Shown one piece after another: positions 44,513 through 53,295 of a stretch of 64,000 bases of DNA. The DNA lies in assembly GCA_016711485.1 (NCBI GenBank), contig JADJSX010000008.1, positions 467,952-531,951 on the forward strand. The letters are read 5' to 3'. This DNA is from Leptospiraceae bacterium (GTDB lineage: Bacteria > Spirochaetota > Leptospiria > Leptospirales > Leptospiraceae). The notes beneath the pieces are model-generated. The model was not told the origin of the DNA and ran no database searches. It saw only the letters and a list, made by a program, of their open reading frames with translations. Numbering within the stretch: position 1 is the first letter of the stretch; each line of letters begins with the position of its first letter. Made by a program: the position numbers and the translations under genes.

Positions 44513-44627
44513 GTATACCAATTGCCAAAAGTAACTACCCATGCAGATTTATTCGGAGTAGTGTTTGGTAAAACTGATTGCATTTTTAGAATAAGAAATT
44601 GGCAATTATTTGTGGCTTTCAGTATAT
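44513..44627. repeat. Family 1 inverted-repeat element (copy C)
   Basis: About 115 bp. The left end is TATACCAATTGCCAAAAG then TAACTACCCAT. The right end AAATTGGCAATTATTTGTGG then CTTTCAGTATAT matches 24 of 32 positions of the right end of copy B. It ends 9 bp before the GTG start of the next gene and includes an alternative TTG start. Confidence 0.68.
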
Positions 44628-44636
44628 GGATTTATT

Positions 44637-45194
44637 GTGAAGAAAAATTTAGGATTTATACTTCTGTCTGGGTGTTTGATTTTTTTAAGAATGCTCGATG
44701 CTTATTTGACTTATATAATTACGCCTGATTTAAGTTTTGAAGCCAATCCACTTATCGTTTGGGCGAAACAAGGCTGGGATATGGTTTTTTTGGCTAATGT
44801 ATTTGTAGTTATGATAAGTATTTTATTATTATATTTCTCAAAACGATTCCCGCCGAATTCCTATCCTACTGAGAAAGATTATTCTTTTAAAGAGTTTGTT
44901 TCTCATTATTTATACAATGATAAATTCTCATTTCATAAAATTTATTTTTTTGTACCAAAAAATAAAAAAACGATTCTTAATTTTTGTGGGTATTTATTTC
45001 CGAGAGTATTTATCTTTTGGAGTATAATTATAATTATCCACAATTTGGGAATTATCTATTCGGCTAGTTACCAATTTTTCCTTTTTTACTGGAACTTATG
45101 GATATTTGTCTATATGAGTCTAGTCCCACTTACATTTTATTTTTTTTGGAAATTTTTCAGATTAGAATATAAAAAATATAAATTCAGTATCTGA
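44637..45194 (+). CDS. Multi-spanning membrane protein of unknown function
   Basis: 185 aa from the GTG at 44637. A TTG at 44610 would give 9 more residues but lies inside repeat copy C. Four hydrophobic helices at about 5-25, 50-72, 115-140 and 148-168. Motif LRMLDAYLTYIITPD with a following EANPLIVWA recalls small DUF5658-like membrane proteins, but I am not sure. Basic and aromatic-rich. The 240 bp before copy C hold nothing recognisable. Convergent with the STAS gene. Confidence 0.6.
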   Translation: MKKNLGFILLSGCLIFLRMLDAYLTYIITPDLSFEANPLIVWAKQGWDMVFLANVFVVMISILLLYFSKRFPPNSYPTEKDYSFKEFVSHYLYNDKFSFHKIYFFVPKNKKTILNFCGYLFPRVFIFWSIIIIIHNLGIIYSASYQFFLFYWNLWIFVYMSLVPLTFYFFWKFFRLEYKKYKFSI

Positions 45195-45253
45195 AATATC
45201 CAAATGAGAAAATTAAAACGGTGTATTAGAAATTAGAAAAATCAGATTGTTTT

Positions 45254-45613
45254 TCACGAATTCAAATACTCAATAGCTTTTTCTTTTGTGTCAAAGTAGG
45301 TGGTTTCTCTAATTTGTTGCGGTAATGCTTTTTGCATAGTATTTGCTACACTTTTATGAAAATGTATAAATGCAATTTTTCCACTCAATTTTCTTAATTG
45401 TGCGTGAAACCTTAATAGTAAACCAACGCCTGAGGAATCTAAAAAGGTCAATTTTTCAAAATCAAATAAAAAAATAAATTTTTGTTTCGCAATAATTTCA
45501 TCTACAGTTTTTTTTAATTGAGGTGCATCTAGGAGCGTTAGTTCACCTTCTACGGCAACTATCGTTACTTTTCCTTCCTCTTGAATTTCTATACCGACTT
45601 GCTCTCCACTCAT
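45254..45613 (-). CDS. STAS-domain anti-sigma factor antagonist
   Basis: A 119-aa single STAS domain with VTIVAVEGELTLLDAPQLK and the phospho-acceptor region FDFEKLTFLDSSGVGLLLRF (Ser at about 58 or 59). Such proteins release sigma factors by binding the cognate kinase/anti-sigma protein when unphosphorylated. It overlaps the upstream ATPase gene by 1 bp (TAATG), so the two likely form a pair. Confidence 0.9.
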   Translation of the reverse strand: MSGEQVGIEIQEEGKVTIVAVEGELTLLDAPQLKKTVDEIIAKQKFIFLFDFEKLTFLDSSGVGLLLRFHAQLRKLSGKIAFIHFHKSVANTMQKALPQQIRETTYFDTKEKAIEYLNS

Positions 45614-46302
45614 TAATTTACCCTCTGTGCTTTTAAATCTTTTGTATACATTGTTCGTTCACTGATATAATCATCGGTAAATGGAATTTCAATTCTTGTT
45701 TTAGTTATACCATTTTTACTGCCAATTCTAAAATCAGCAGTGTCAACACCTTCTGATTTTAGCATCAATAGACTGAGCACTAAACCCAAACCTTCCCCTT
45801 CGGTAATATCTGAATTATCAGTGTAAAAATCAAATAGATTTTCATAGGACTGCCCTTTTGATAATTTGGATCTAATTCTAGTTTCTTCTTCTTTTAATAT
45901 TTCTGCGTTGTTAAAAATTTCAATTTTTAATCCGAATTTAGTATGCGTATATAATACTTTGATATGAATATTATATTGTCTGCCTTTTTCGCAAAGTTCT
46001 CTTAGCTTTTGATTCCCAATTTCTTCTTTGAATGTACGTATTCCGTTTTTATAATCATCAAAGTTTTTAATGTTCAATCTTTTTTCTTCAAAAAAAACTC
46101 GTTTGGCATTTGCTTTTACACAATTCATTATTGATTCAAATAATACACTGTAAATGGAATCATGCATATGATCTTGGTTATAGAATTTTAATATTGAATG
46201 CAGAATTGATCTAACTATCTTTTCCGTCTTTGGTTGTAGAGAATAGGATATAATTGCAATTCTTCTGCCTGTTTTGATTGCTCTATCTAATGAGTTTTTC
46301 AT
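45613..46302 (-). CDS. GHKL-type ATPase, probable anti-sigma/serine kinase
   Basis: A 229-aa protein. The N-box SVLFESIMNCVKANAKRVFF and the glycine box TEGEGLGLVLSLLML mark a Bergerat-fold ATPase. There is no HisKA or membrane segment. About 50 residues between the boxes are charged and helical, longer than in SpoIIAB/RsbW. The coupling to a STAS gene (TAATG overlap) suggests it phosphorylates or binds that partner. No dedicated sigma factor is adjacent, so the target is unknown. Confidence 0.75.
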   Translation of the reverse strand: MKNSLDRAIKTGRRIAIISYSLQPKTEKIVRSILHSILKFYNQDHMHDSIYSVLFESIMNCVKANAKRVFFEEKRLNIKNFDDYKNGIRTFKEEIGNQKLRELCEKGRQYNIHIKVLYTHTKFGLKIEIFNNAEILKEEETRIRSKLSKGQSYENLFDFYTDNSDITEGEGLGLVLSLLMLKSEGVDTADFRIGSKNGITKTRIEIPFTDDYISERTMYTKDLKAQRVN

Positions 46303-46411
46303 GATATTTTTAAAATTCTCTCACTGACCGTGATGTGTATATTCTAAAAGTCAATTCAATTTCTTAAACATTTTTTTTGTGAATTTCGTTACCTGTGGTG
46401 TTCTGGGTAAT

Positions 46412-47599
46412 TTAGAATTTATATCCAAATGCCTTCATTAAAGAGATTTTTGCTAAATGTTTAGAAAACGGAGTCGGATGATTTCGGATGGAAAACTGGT
46501 CTAATACTTTTAAAATAATGAATTCAGAGTTTGGATGGGAGAGAGGCGGGATCGGAATTAAACTTTTTAACCAATCCCCTAAATATTTGTGGAAGGATTT
46601 ATAGGCAGTATTTTGATCTTCGTTTGTATTCTCTGGAAGTAATACTTTTAGTTTTTTATTTAAAATAGAAATTTCTTCTGCATTACACTCTTCTCCATAT
46701 AATTCGAACGTGGGATACAACAAAGCAGCGCAAATATGACCATGAGGTAGCGAAGTGACTGCACCCAAAACTCCTGCAAGTCCGTGAACAACTCCAAGTC
46801 CTGCCGAAGTAAGTGCAATTCCGGATTTTGAACTAGCGGATAATAAGTTTAATCTGCTATTGATGTCATACGGATTTTTAATTACAATCGGGAGATGAAT
46901 GAGAATTTGTTTCAAACTTTCTAATGCCAAATTATCTGTTATAGGATTAGATTCCTTTGAGAGATAGGCTTCCATACTTTGGCTAAATGCATCGAGAGCA
47001 GAGTAAAGAGTTTTATTGATTGGTAATTCGATTGTTAAGTTAGGATCTAAGAAGACGATTTTAGGAAGTAAAGATAAATGTCGGATGGATTTTTTCCAAG
47101 TAATATTTTTACTATCAGTAAAAGTTAAAACTGTATTTATTGTACATTCACTTCCAGTTCCAGCTGTTGTAGGAATTGCAACTACAGGTAATGATGGACC
47201 TCTGTATTTAATCGTACCCACTCCTTCTAAAAATTGATTGGATGGTTCCTTATGTAAAACAAGACCCGCGATAGCCTTAGCATAATCGATTACGCTTCCT
47301 CCCCCAATGCCGATTACTAGTTTTGGAATCTTTAATATTGAGTCTCTAAACCGATCGAGTTCAACACAGGATGGTTCCCCTTCTGAAACTAATATTTGTA
47401 ATCCGCATTGATAGATTTCAAACTGGTGTTTAATTAAATTATCTACAATAGGCTGTTGGCTTTTGGAAGTGATGATCAAAATGTTAGTTTGAAATAAAGG
47501 GTAGGATTTATTAATTTCTTCGGCAAGATAGCATAAACAATTTGACCCGCTAACGATTTTTTGTGATTGGTTCTCATTTTGAATGGATTCAATTCTCAT
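46412..47599 (-). CDS. Iron-containing alcohol dehydrogenase family protein
   Basis: A 395-aa protein with the NAD loop GIGGGSVIDYAKAIAGL (about 97-113) and PVVAIPTTAGTGSECT typical of group III dehydrogenases. The metal ligands read Asp203 (ALDAFSQ), then Gln207 where His is usual (DxxxH), His272 (VVHGLAG) and His286 (SLPHGH). The Gln may alter metal choice or substrate. The substrate is not predictable; phosphonate or diol aldehyde reductases are among relatives. Single gene. Confidence 0.88.
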   Translation of the reverse strand: MRIESIQNENQSQKIVSGSNCLCYLAEEINKSYPLFQTNILIITSKSQQPIVDNLIKHQFEIYQCGLQILVSEGEPSCVELDRFRDSILKIPKLVIGIGGGSVIDYAKAIAGLVLHKEPSNQFLEGVGTIKYRGPSLPVVAIPTTAGTGSECTINTVLTFTDSKNITWKKSIRHLSLLPKIVFLDPNLTIELPINKTLYSALDAFSQSMEAYLSKESNPITDNLALESLKQILIHLPIVIKNPYDINSRLNLLSASSKSGIALTSAGLGVVHGLAGVLGAVTSLPHGHICAALLYPTFELYGEECNAEEISILNKKLKVLLPENTNEDQNTAYKSFHKYLGDWLKSLIPIPPLSHPNSEFIILKVLDQFSIRNHPTPFSKHLAKISLMKAFGYKF

Positions 47600-47792
47600 T
47601 TTATACTTCCTTATTTTTGAGATTCTTGGGAATATTACCCTATAAAATCAATCTAGTTAACATACATAATATGCTTGAATAAATTATTTCTACCAGAAAA
47701 ACTGCTTATTAGCTTAGATTATGCGACTTTTTTTAAAAAGGAAATATTTCATACTGAGCAATTAGTTAAAAATTATTGGAGAATACAACTCG

Positions 47793-49247
47793 ATGGCACA
47801 ATTATTCAAAAAAATCATCAAAACTACTTCTTTTTTACTTATTCTGATTTTATCCTCAAGCAGTGTATTTGCTCAGAAATCAAAGAAAAAAAGCGTAAAG
47901 TCTAAAAAGACTTCAAAAACTACAACGACTAGTACGAGTACCAAAACCACTACGACAGTCGAAAAAAAAACTTTAGAAACCAAACTTTCTGAAGAAGAAC
48001 AAAAAAAACAGGATATTTCCGTTGGAAAAAAATTAGCATCTGCAATGAAAGCCGACACTCAAAAATCTCATACTGTTTCAGGCGTTACTTTAAAAAGATA
48101 TAATTCCAATGAAGAAGGAAAAATTGGAGCAGACGTTTTAGAAGTAACTAGTGAAGCAAATTTAGATATTACTTCTATTAATACAATTTTAGAAACTTAT
48201 ATTGCAGATACTTTTGAATACAATTCAGAAGATGCAGATACATTGGGAAGTTTTGTCGTTGCATTTAATACAAAAAATAGAAACAACCAAGACTATTTGA
48301 TTAAAAACTATAGCACAAACGTAGTGTTAGGCACCAAAAAAGAAAAAATAGGTTTACCGACAGTAGCCACAACAGAAAGTATTAACGGTCAATCTCAAGT
48401 TCTTATTCCAATTGAGAGAAATATTCTAAAAAAATACGCATTAGATGTTGCTGCTCTTGAACTATTAGATCAAACCAAATCTGATTTAGTTTTAGAAAAA
48501 GGCGGAGATGTAAAAAAAACCAAATTCGAAAATTTTTTAAATAAAAAAGCAGCTGCAGAAAATGAGGAATTAAACAACCGTATGATGACTGCAAACCCTG
48601 CTGAAATCAAAGGAATTTCTGATAAATTGGCTCTCAATAAAAGAAGAGAAGAAATGAGAAAGGCTAATATTACGTCCGAAAAAGAATACGTAGCTTTTTT
48701 AGATTCTAAAAATAAAAAGGAAACTTCCACAATCACTGAAACTAGTAAAACCAATGTTTCTGGAACTCTTGTTAATTCTGCATTACCCGCAGGTCCTGAA
48801 GTTCCAAAAGATAAATTTACAACTTATATTGCTGGGGGAAATCATCCTGGTATCAATGCAAGAGAGTTTTTATTTATACCTGGATCGGGAATTTTAGCAC
48901 TTGGGTACGATGCTTCTAAGGCAGAAAAAAAAGACTTACAACTGTTTATGACCTCAACTGGAGATTACGATCTAAAACGCTCTTCGGAAGGAATTAAACT
49001 TGCTGCAGAGTCTCCTATGATCTATGCAAATGGAAAAGTCTATGTAATCGAAATGTTAAAAAAAGATGCATTTATTGCTCAGTTTAACTCTGAGTTAGAG
49101 TTTGAATTACGAAGTGAAGCTACAATAAACGAAAGATCTTTTATACAAGTAGTAGGAGAAGAAGTAATTGTAACCGCTATTGATAAAAAAGGAACCAAAG
49201 ACGACGTAAGAGTTTTTAAAGTAAAAGACTTAAGTTTAGTTCGATAA
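47793..49247 (+). CDS. Exported protein, possibly P83/100-like
   Basis: A 484-aa protein with a signal peptide (about 1-27, ending SSSVFAQ), then a Lys/Ser/Thr-rich low-complexity stretch (about 28-60), a helical/coiled middle, and a beta-rich C-terminus from about 335 (FLFIPGSGILALGYDASKAE, LFMTSTGDYDLKRSSEGIKL) that looks like propeller blades. The overall layout recalls the spirochaetal P83/100 antigen family, but I am not confident. GGAGA lies about 10 nt before the ATG. A terminator follows at 49270. Confidence 0.6.
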   Translation: MAQLFKKIIKTTSFLLILILSSSSVFAQKSKKKSVKSKKTSKTTTTSTSTKTTTTVEKKTLETKLSEEEQKKQDISVGKKLASAMKADTQKSHTVSGVTLKRYNSNEEGKIGADVLEVTSEANLDITSINTILETYIADTFEYNSEDADTLGSFVVAFNTKNRNNQDYLIKNYSTNVVLGTKKEKIGLPTVATTESINGQSQVLIPIERNILKKYALDVAALELLDQTKSDLVLEKGGDVKKTKFENFLNKKAAAENEELNNRMMTANPAEIKGISDKLALNKRREEMRKANITSEKEYVAFLDSKNKKETSTITETSKTNVSGTLVNSALPAGPEVPKDKFTTYIAGGNHPGINAREFLFIPGSGILALGYDASKAEKKDLQLFMTSTGDYDLKRSSEGIKLAAESPMIYANGKVYVIEMLKKDAFIAQFNSELEFELRSEATINERSFIQVVGEEVIVTAIDKKGTKDDVRVFKVKDLSLVR

Positions 49248-49269
49248 TCCTTCCTCAGTGTCATCGACA

Positions 49270-49300
49270 AACCACCAGTAAACTTATTGGTGGTTTTCTT
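49270..49300 (+). terminator. Terminator after the exported protein gene
   Basis: AACCACCA (49270-49277) pairs with TGGTGGTT (49288-49295), with a 10-nt loop and a following T-rich tract. It lies between convergent genes. Confidence 0.75.
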
Positions 49301-49303
49301 TTG

Positions 49304-49687
49304 TTAATTTAAAGAACTACCACACATAGCACAAAACTTTGCACCGACAATTGGAGTATTAAAACTACATTTACTACACGTTCCGAAAGATACCGGTGAA
49401 GTGGGAGTAGCCGCTTGGACTGATTGAATTTTGGTGTCCAAGTCTTTGAGACTAGATATAATATCTTGCGACAATTCAGAAAACTCGGATACTTGGATTT
49501 TTCCAGTGTCCATTTCGATCTTTAAGTCTTTGAGATTTTCTAAAAGCATTTTACGTTCGGAGTCGAGAGTGGATTGTAACTCGGATTCGCGGGTGGAAAA
49601 AATTTTTTCGTTAAAGCGAATGTATAAAAAGGGAGTTGCTAGGATTCCCGCAAGTAGAATTGAATAAAGAATGAGTAAAATGTCCAT
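49304..49687 (-). CDS. Membrane-anchored zinc-ribbon protein
   Basis: A 127-aa protein: N-terminal membrane helix (about 3-25), coiled coil at about 30-85, and a C-terminal CSKC...CAMC zinc ribbon. It begins 1 bp inside the ccmH-like stop (TAATG), so it is the last gene of the ccmE-ccmF-ccmH chain. It may take part in cytochrome maturation or just share the transcript. Small zinc-ribbon proteins are otherwise hard to assign. Confidence 0.7.
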   Translation of the reverse strand: MDILLILYSILLAGILATPFLYIRFNEKIFSTRESELQSTLDSERKMLLENLKDLKIEMDTGKIQVSEFSELSQDIISSLKDLDTKIQSVQAATPTSPVSFGTCSKCSFNTPIVGAKFCAMCGSSLN

Positions 49688-50430
49688 TAGCCGCTAATTT
49701 CCTTTAAGTATTTTTCTGCATCTGCTGATAGAGCAGACTTCGCCTGTGGCTCTGATTCTGCCCGGGTTTTCTTCAAACGACCTTTGAGGTAATAGAAGAT
49801 TAGACCTAGTCCGAGTGTCATTCCAGCAAATAGAGTAAGATTGATCCAAGTAGAGTCAGGCTGTGCTAGGATTCTTTCGCCAAATCCATTTACAACTCCA
49901 GAAACCATATTCTCATTTCCAGAATTTTGTAATTTTTGGATAATTGGATCGGATAATGCCTCTTCGCCGAAGCCAGTTTGCATCTTTTGAACGATTTCGT
50001 TTGCTGTTTCGCCTTTACGAATTCTGTTCTCGATAAAAAATTTTAACTGAGCTGAAATCGCACAATTATTAAAAGAGCAACTTTTTATAGGAAGTGAAGG
50101 CAGGCAAATACAACGTATCCGCGAGGTAACATCGTTGAATATTTCGATTTGCTTTAAATCAGTAAGTGTGGTACTACTTGAGTCCGCGAAGAGGGAAAAG
50201 GAGAATAGTAGAAGGGAGAGGATTAGAGTTATACAGAGATTGTTTTTTATGTCATTCTCGAGTTTCCACCCTTTCGCTTCGCTCGCACGACCGCCAAGCG
50301 ATATCGGGAATCTCAACATTTTGAGACCCCCAATAGAAAATTTCGGGGGTGACAAAAAGTAAAATTTCGTGGATAACAAAACATTACCCATCCGTGACCA
50401 TCCATCGGTAGTTATTTTTAAAAGTCTCAT
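49687..50430 (-). CDS. ccmH: CcmH/NrfF-like cytochrome c biogenesis protein, with unusual N-terminus
   Basis: 247 aa from the ATG at 50430, which overlaps the ccmF stop (ATGA). Residues about 1-60 are encoded largely by a palindromic insert (50244-50358). The signal-like helix (ITLILSLLLFSFSLFA) only starts after it. Next is the CcmH-type segment RIRCIC, then SCSFNNC, then FIENRIRKGETANEIVQKM and FGEEAL. The usual LRCxxC redox pair is replaced by C-x-C plus two further Cys. A C-terminal membrane helix (LTLFAGMTLGLGLIFYYL) is present. Probably reduces apocytochrome c, but divergent. Confidence 0.7.
   Translation of the reverse strand: MRLLKITTDGWSRMGNVLLSTKFYFLSPPKFSIGGLKMLRFPISLGGRASEAKGWKLENDIKNNLCITLILSLLLFSFSLFADSSSTTLTDLKQIEIFNDVTSRIRCICLPSLPIKSCSFNNCAISAQLKFFIENRIRKGETANEIVQKMQTGFGEEALSDPIIQKLQNSGNENMVSGVVNGFGERILAQPDSTWINLTLFAGMTLGLGLIFYYLKGRLKKTRAESEPQAKSALSADAEKYLKEISG
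50244..50358. repeat. GC-richer palindromic insert within the ccmH 5' end
   Basis: About 115 bp flanked by TTTTTATGTCATTCTCGAG (left) and GGGGGTGACAAAAA (right), which are inverted versions of each other (TTTTTGTCACCCCCGA on the other strand). Internal stems: GACCCCCA/TCGGGGGT-type pairing and CTCAACATTTTGAG. It is clearly more GC-rich than its surroundings (CCACCCTTTCGCTTCGCTCG). Its reading frame is open through ccmH. Confidence 0.6.
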
Positions 50431-52616
50431 ACCTTCTTTCCTTCTCCGATAGGCAGTAAAATAAATAATCCAGCAAAAAAATAGAGAAGTGATCCTAGCC
50501 AAATTAATTTCACAAGTGGATTTACCCAGATTTCTAAGTTACCAACTATTTCTTTTGGGAATCTTTGAAAAATTGTATTTTTTTCTTGGAAGTTTCTAGC
50601 TCCAAAAAAATATTCCATGAATAACATAGGTAACTCTGGATTTTCCTCTGAAAGGGATGCATTTTCTATTGCACCTAACTGAATATATAAATCTTCTTTA
50701 GGGCTTGAGTGAATAGATGGTTCACTAGTTGGAATATGAGTTTCAAACCCGCCAGTCATATGGTTGATTTGTGGATAGAATCTTCTTTCTGTAATCATAT
50801 CGTCTAACGTGGCTAATTGTTGTTTGATTTTATAAGTAGCTTCTTCTGATACAATTACATTAAAAATATTGGGAGACTTAGTTTCATCACCGTTAATAAT
50901 TGGTTTAATTTTTATAGTGCTTGCCTCTATTTGGTAATCTCCTAAAATTCCTTTATCATAACCACGATAAACGATTTCACTTCCATTTGTATTTTCTAAA
51001 TGGTAATAAAATTTTATAGAAGTGTTTTGTTTAAACGCATTACCTGCGTAACCCACAAAAATCAAGACAACGGCAAAATGGACTAGGTATCCGCCATAAC
51101 GACGTTTATTTCTCAGTAACATCCTAAATCCAGCTAAGAAATATGATTCGTGTTTGAATTGCTCTCGCCTAGCTAGAATTCCGCGATGGTATTCTTGTGC
51201 AATGCCAGCTAGGGTAAATCCTGATAATCCGATTGTAAGAATGGAATAAATTTCGGCTAACTTGTCACTTATTGAATAATCACTTTGAGTAAAGAATTTT
51301 GAATAAAAAATTGCATAAAAACATGCAGTCACTACTCCAAATAAAAGTGGTTTTGCAAGAGTTGTGAAAAAAACAGCGTCTGCTCCTTTCCGCCAAGCAA
51401 GAAGAGGAGCTGCTCCCATTAGAAGAAGCAGGATTATTCCTGCGGGGACTCCCCAAGAATTAAACCAAGGTGCTCTAAATTCTGTTCCATAAAGAAGTGG
51501 TGAAAACACACCAAGAAGAATTACAAGGCAAGCTAGAACTAATATGAAATTATTTAAAAGAAAACTTCCTTCTTTTGAAGTAATCGCTTCCAGATTTCTT
51601 TCTGGTTTTAGATCGTTTCTTCTGAAGATTAAAATTCCTATATAGATAACAAAACTTAGCCCAATGAATATAATAAATGGTGTTCCGATTGACGATTTCG
51701 AAAAACTATGTGGTCCTTCTAAAACTCCGCTTCGAGTAATCCATGTCCCCAAAAGGGTAAAGTGGTATGTGAGGATAATGAGTAACATGTTCCAGAATTT
51801 GAGCATTCCTCTTCTTTCTTGTATGATAAGAGAATGGATGAATGCACTGGCGAGTAACCAAGGCATGAGGCTTGCATTTTCTACTGGATCCCAAGCCCAA
51901 TATCCACCCCAACCTAATTCTTCGTATGCCCATTTGGAGCCGAGTAAAATCCCCGTTCCCAAAAAGAACCAACTAAAGATGGACCAGCGGCGAATAGACT
52001 TTAGCCAATCAGCAGAGAGGTTTCCAGTGATGAGGGCAGACATTCCGACTGCAAATGGAATGGCAAAACTAACATAACCAATGTATAGAATGGGTGGGTG
52101 AATGATCATTGCCCAGTGTTGCAATAGAGGATTGAGACCACGTCCTACAGCTGCGGCAGGTTGAAATTCTCTGAATGGTTGCGCATCTTCATAGAATACA
52201 GCTAAATAGGTAAAAAAACAGGAGATAATGGCTAATACCAGATGCATTACGGGGATTCTTTCTAAATTTGAATTTCTTGCCTGCCAAAGAGCAATGAATG
52301 TAAATAGGCTAACAAGCAAATTCCAAAATAAAAGAGAACCAGATGACCCAGACCAGATAGACGTTATGCGATAGAATAAAGGCAAATGGTCACTCGAGTG
52401 CATGACTACATAGTGATTTGTTAAATCCATTCTTGCTAATTGAGTCATTAGAACGGCAAATGCAAGTAATACTATAAAAAAATTGGCAAGTAGAGTATAA
52501 CGTCCAATTTCGATAGCACGATTATTTTTTTTCCAAATACCAAAAGATGTTTGGGCAATGCTAAAGAGTAAAAGAGAAAAAGAAGCTATTAGACAGATGA
52601 TTCCTAGGTTATTCAT
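50427..52616 (-). CDS. ccmF: Cytochrome c haem lyase subunit CcmF
   Basis: A 729-aa polytopic membrane protein. The WWD haem-handling motif WGGYWAWDPVEN is at about 236-247. Conserved His residues for haem are present (IIHPPILY at about 173, and one at about 261 in FIHSLI), followed by about six further helices and a periplasmic domain at about 530-680. It ligates haem to apocytochrome c together with CcmH. It overlaps ccmE by 4 bp (ATGA) upstream and ccmH by 4 bp downstream. Length is a little above the usual 650. Confidence 0.96.
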   Translation of the reverse strand: MNNLGIICLIASFSLLLFSIAQTSFGIWKKNNRAIEIGRYTLLANFFIVLLAFAVLMTQLARMDLTNHYVVMHSSDHLPLFYRITSIWSGSSGSLLFWNLLVSLFTFIALWQARNSNLERIPVMHLVLAIISCFFTYLAVFYEDAQPFREFQPAAAVGRGLNPLLQHWAMIIHPPILYIGYVSFAIPFAVGMSALITGNLSADWLKSIRRWSIFSWFFLGTGILLGSKWAYEELGWGGYWAWDPVENASLMPWLLASAFIHSLIIQERRGMLKFWNMLLIILTYHFTLLGTWITRSGVLEGPHSFSKSSIGTPFIIFIGLSFVIYIGILIFRRNDLKPERNLEAITSKEGSFLLNNFILVLACLVILLGVFSPLLYGTEFRAPWFNSWGVPAGIILLLLMGAAPLLAWRKGADAVFFTTLAKPLLFGVVTACFYAIFYSKFFTQSDYSISDKLAEIYSILTIGLSGFTLAGIAQEYHRGILARREQFKHESYFLAGFRMLLRNKRRYGGYLVHFAVVLIFVGYAGNAFKQNTSIKFYYHLENTNGSEIVYRGYDKGILGDYQIEASTIKIKPIINGDETKSPNIFNVIVSEEATYKIKQQLATLDDMITERRFYPQINHMTGGFETHIPTSEPSIHSSPKEDLYIQLGAIENASLSEENPELPMLFMEYFFGARNFQEKNTIFQRFPKEIVGNLEIWVNPLVKLIWLGSLLYFFAGLFILLPIGEGKKV

Positions 52617-53005
52617 GGTTCGTTTTTATATTCCGCTTCATATTTAGAGGCACATTTTGCTTCTACATGATCGCCGATTAAAACTCCGTTTTTAAATTTT
52701 CCATCAACTCTTACGCGGACTCCTTCTTTGAAGGCATCGGGTAATAGTTCTTTGCCTGTGAAGTTTACAGGTACTTCTTTATTATCAAGCTCGATAATAA
52801 ATTTTGCTGATCTACCTTCACGAACGACCGTACCAATTTTTACGATACCGCGAACACGTAGATTATCTCCATCGTATTTATCTGGATGAACTGCAAGTTC
52901 GCTCGCATCTAAAAGTACAAAGGATGATTCCTTTGAAGAGAAAAAAGCAATAGCCAATAAGGAAAAAGCTATCGATAGAATTAATATTATAAATTTTGTT
53001 TTCAT
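52613..53005 (-). CDS. ccmE: Haem chaperone CcmE, CxxxY variant
   Basis: A 130-aa protein with an N-terminal membrane anchor (about 5-23) and an OB-fold periplasmic domain (LRVRGIVKIGTVVREG, VPVNFTGKELLPDAFKEGVRVRVDG). The haem attachment motif is AKCASKYE: Cys118 and Tyr122, CxxxY instead of the canonical HxxxY. Such Cys-type CcmE proteins are known from archaea and some deltaproteobacteria. It carries haem from CcmC to CcmF. ccmABCD are not in this window. First gene of the chain. Confidence 0.93.
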   Translation of the reverse strand: MKTKFIILILSIAFSLLAIAFFSSKESSFVLLDASELAVHPDKYDGDNLRVRGIVKIGTVVREGRSAKFIIELDNKEVPVNFTGKELLPDAFKEGVRVRVDGKFKNGVLIGDHVEAKCASKYEAEYKNEP

Positions 53006-53295
53006 AGTCTCTTGGTTTAGACTTTTTAAATACTAGAAAAGGAAAAGCAATTTATTATTCTCGTTTGACAATAAAGTAGTTGGATTATTAATGGTAAACA
53101 GATTTGGATTTTTTGTTTCACATTTGATGATTGTTTCTTTGAGTATTTGCATTTACCTGCCTTTTCTCTCATATCACAGTTCTCGCTATAAGACAAAAAG
53201 ATTTTACAGTAGGGTTTTGATTTTTCTTGTCTTAACAAAAAAAATTTTCGCTTTTCTCTAATTCTCCAGACAAAAAACATTTTAAGGATTTTAAT

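Noticed and set aside
53026..53280. An 84-aa frame between ccmE and the RRM gene
   Set aside because: It lies in the divergent promoter region, with basic/aromatic composition of chance AT-rich frames and no start signal.
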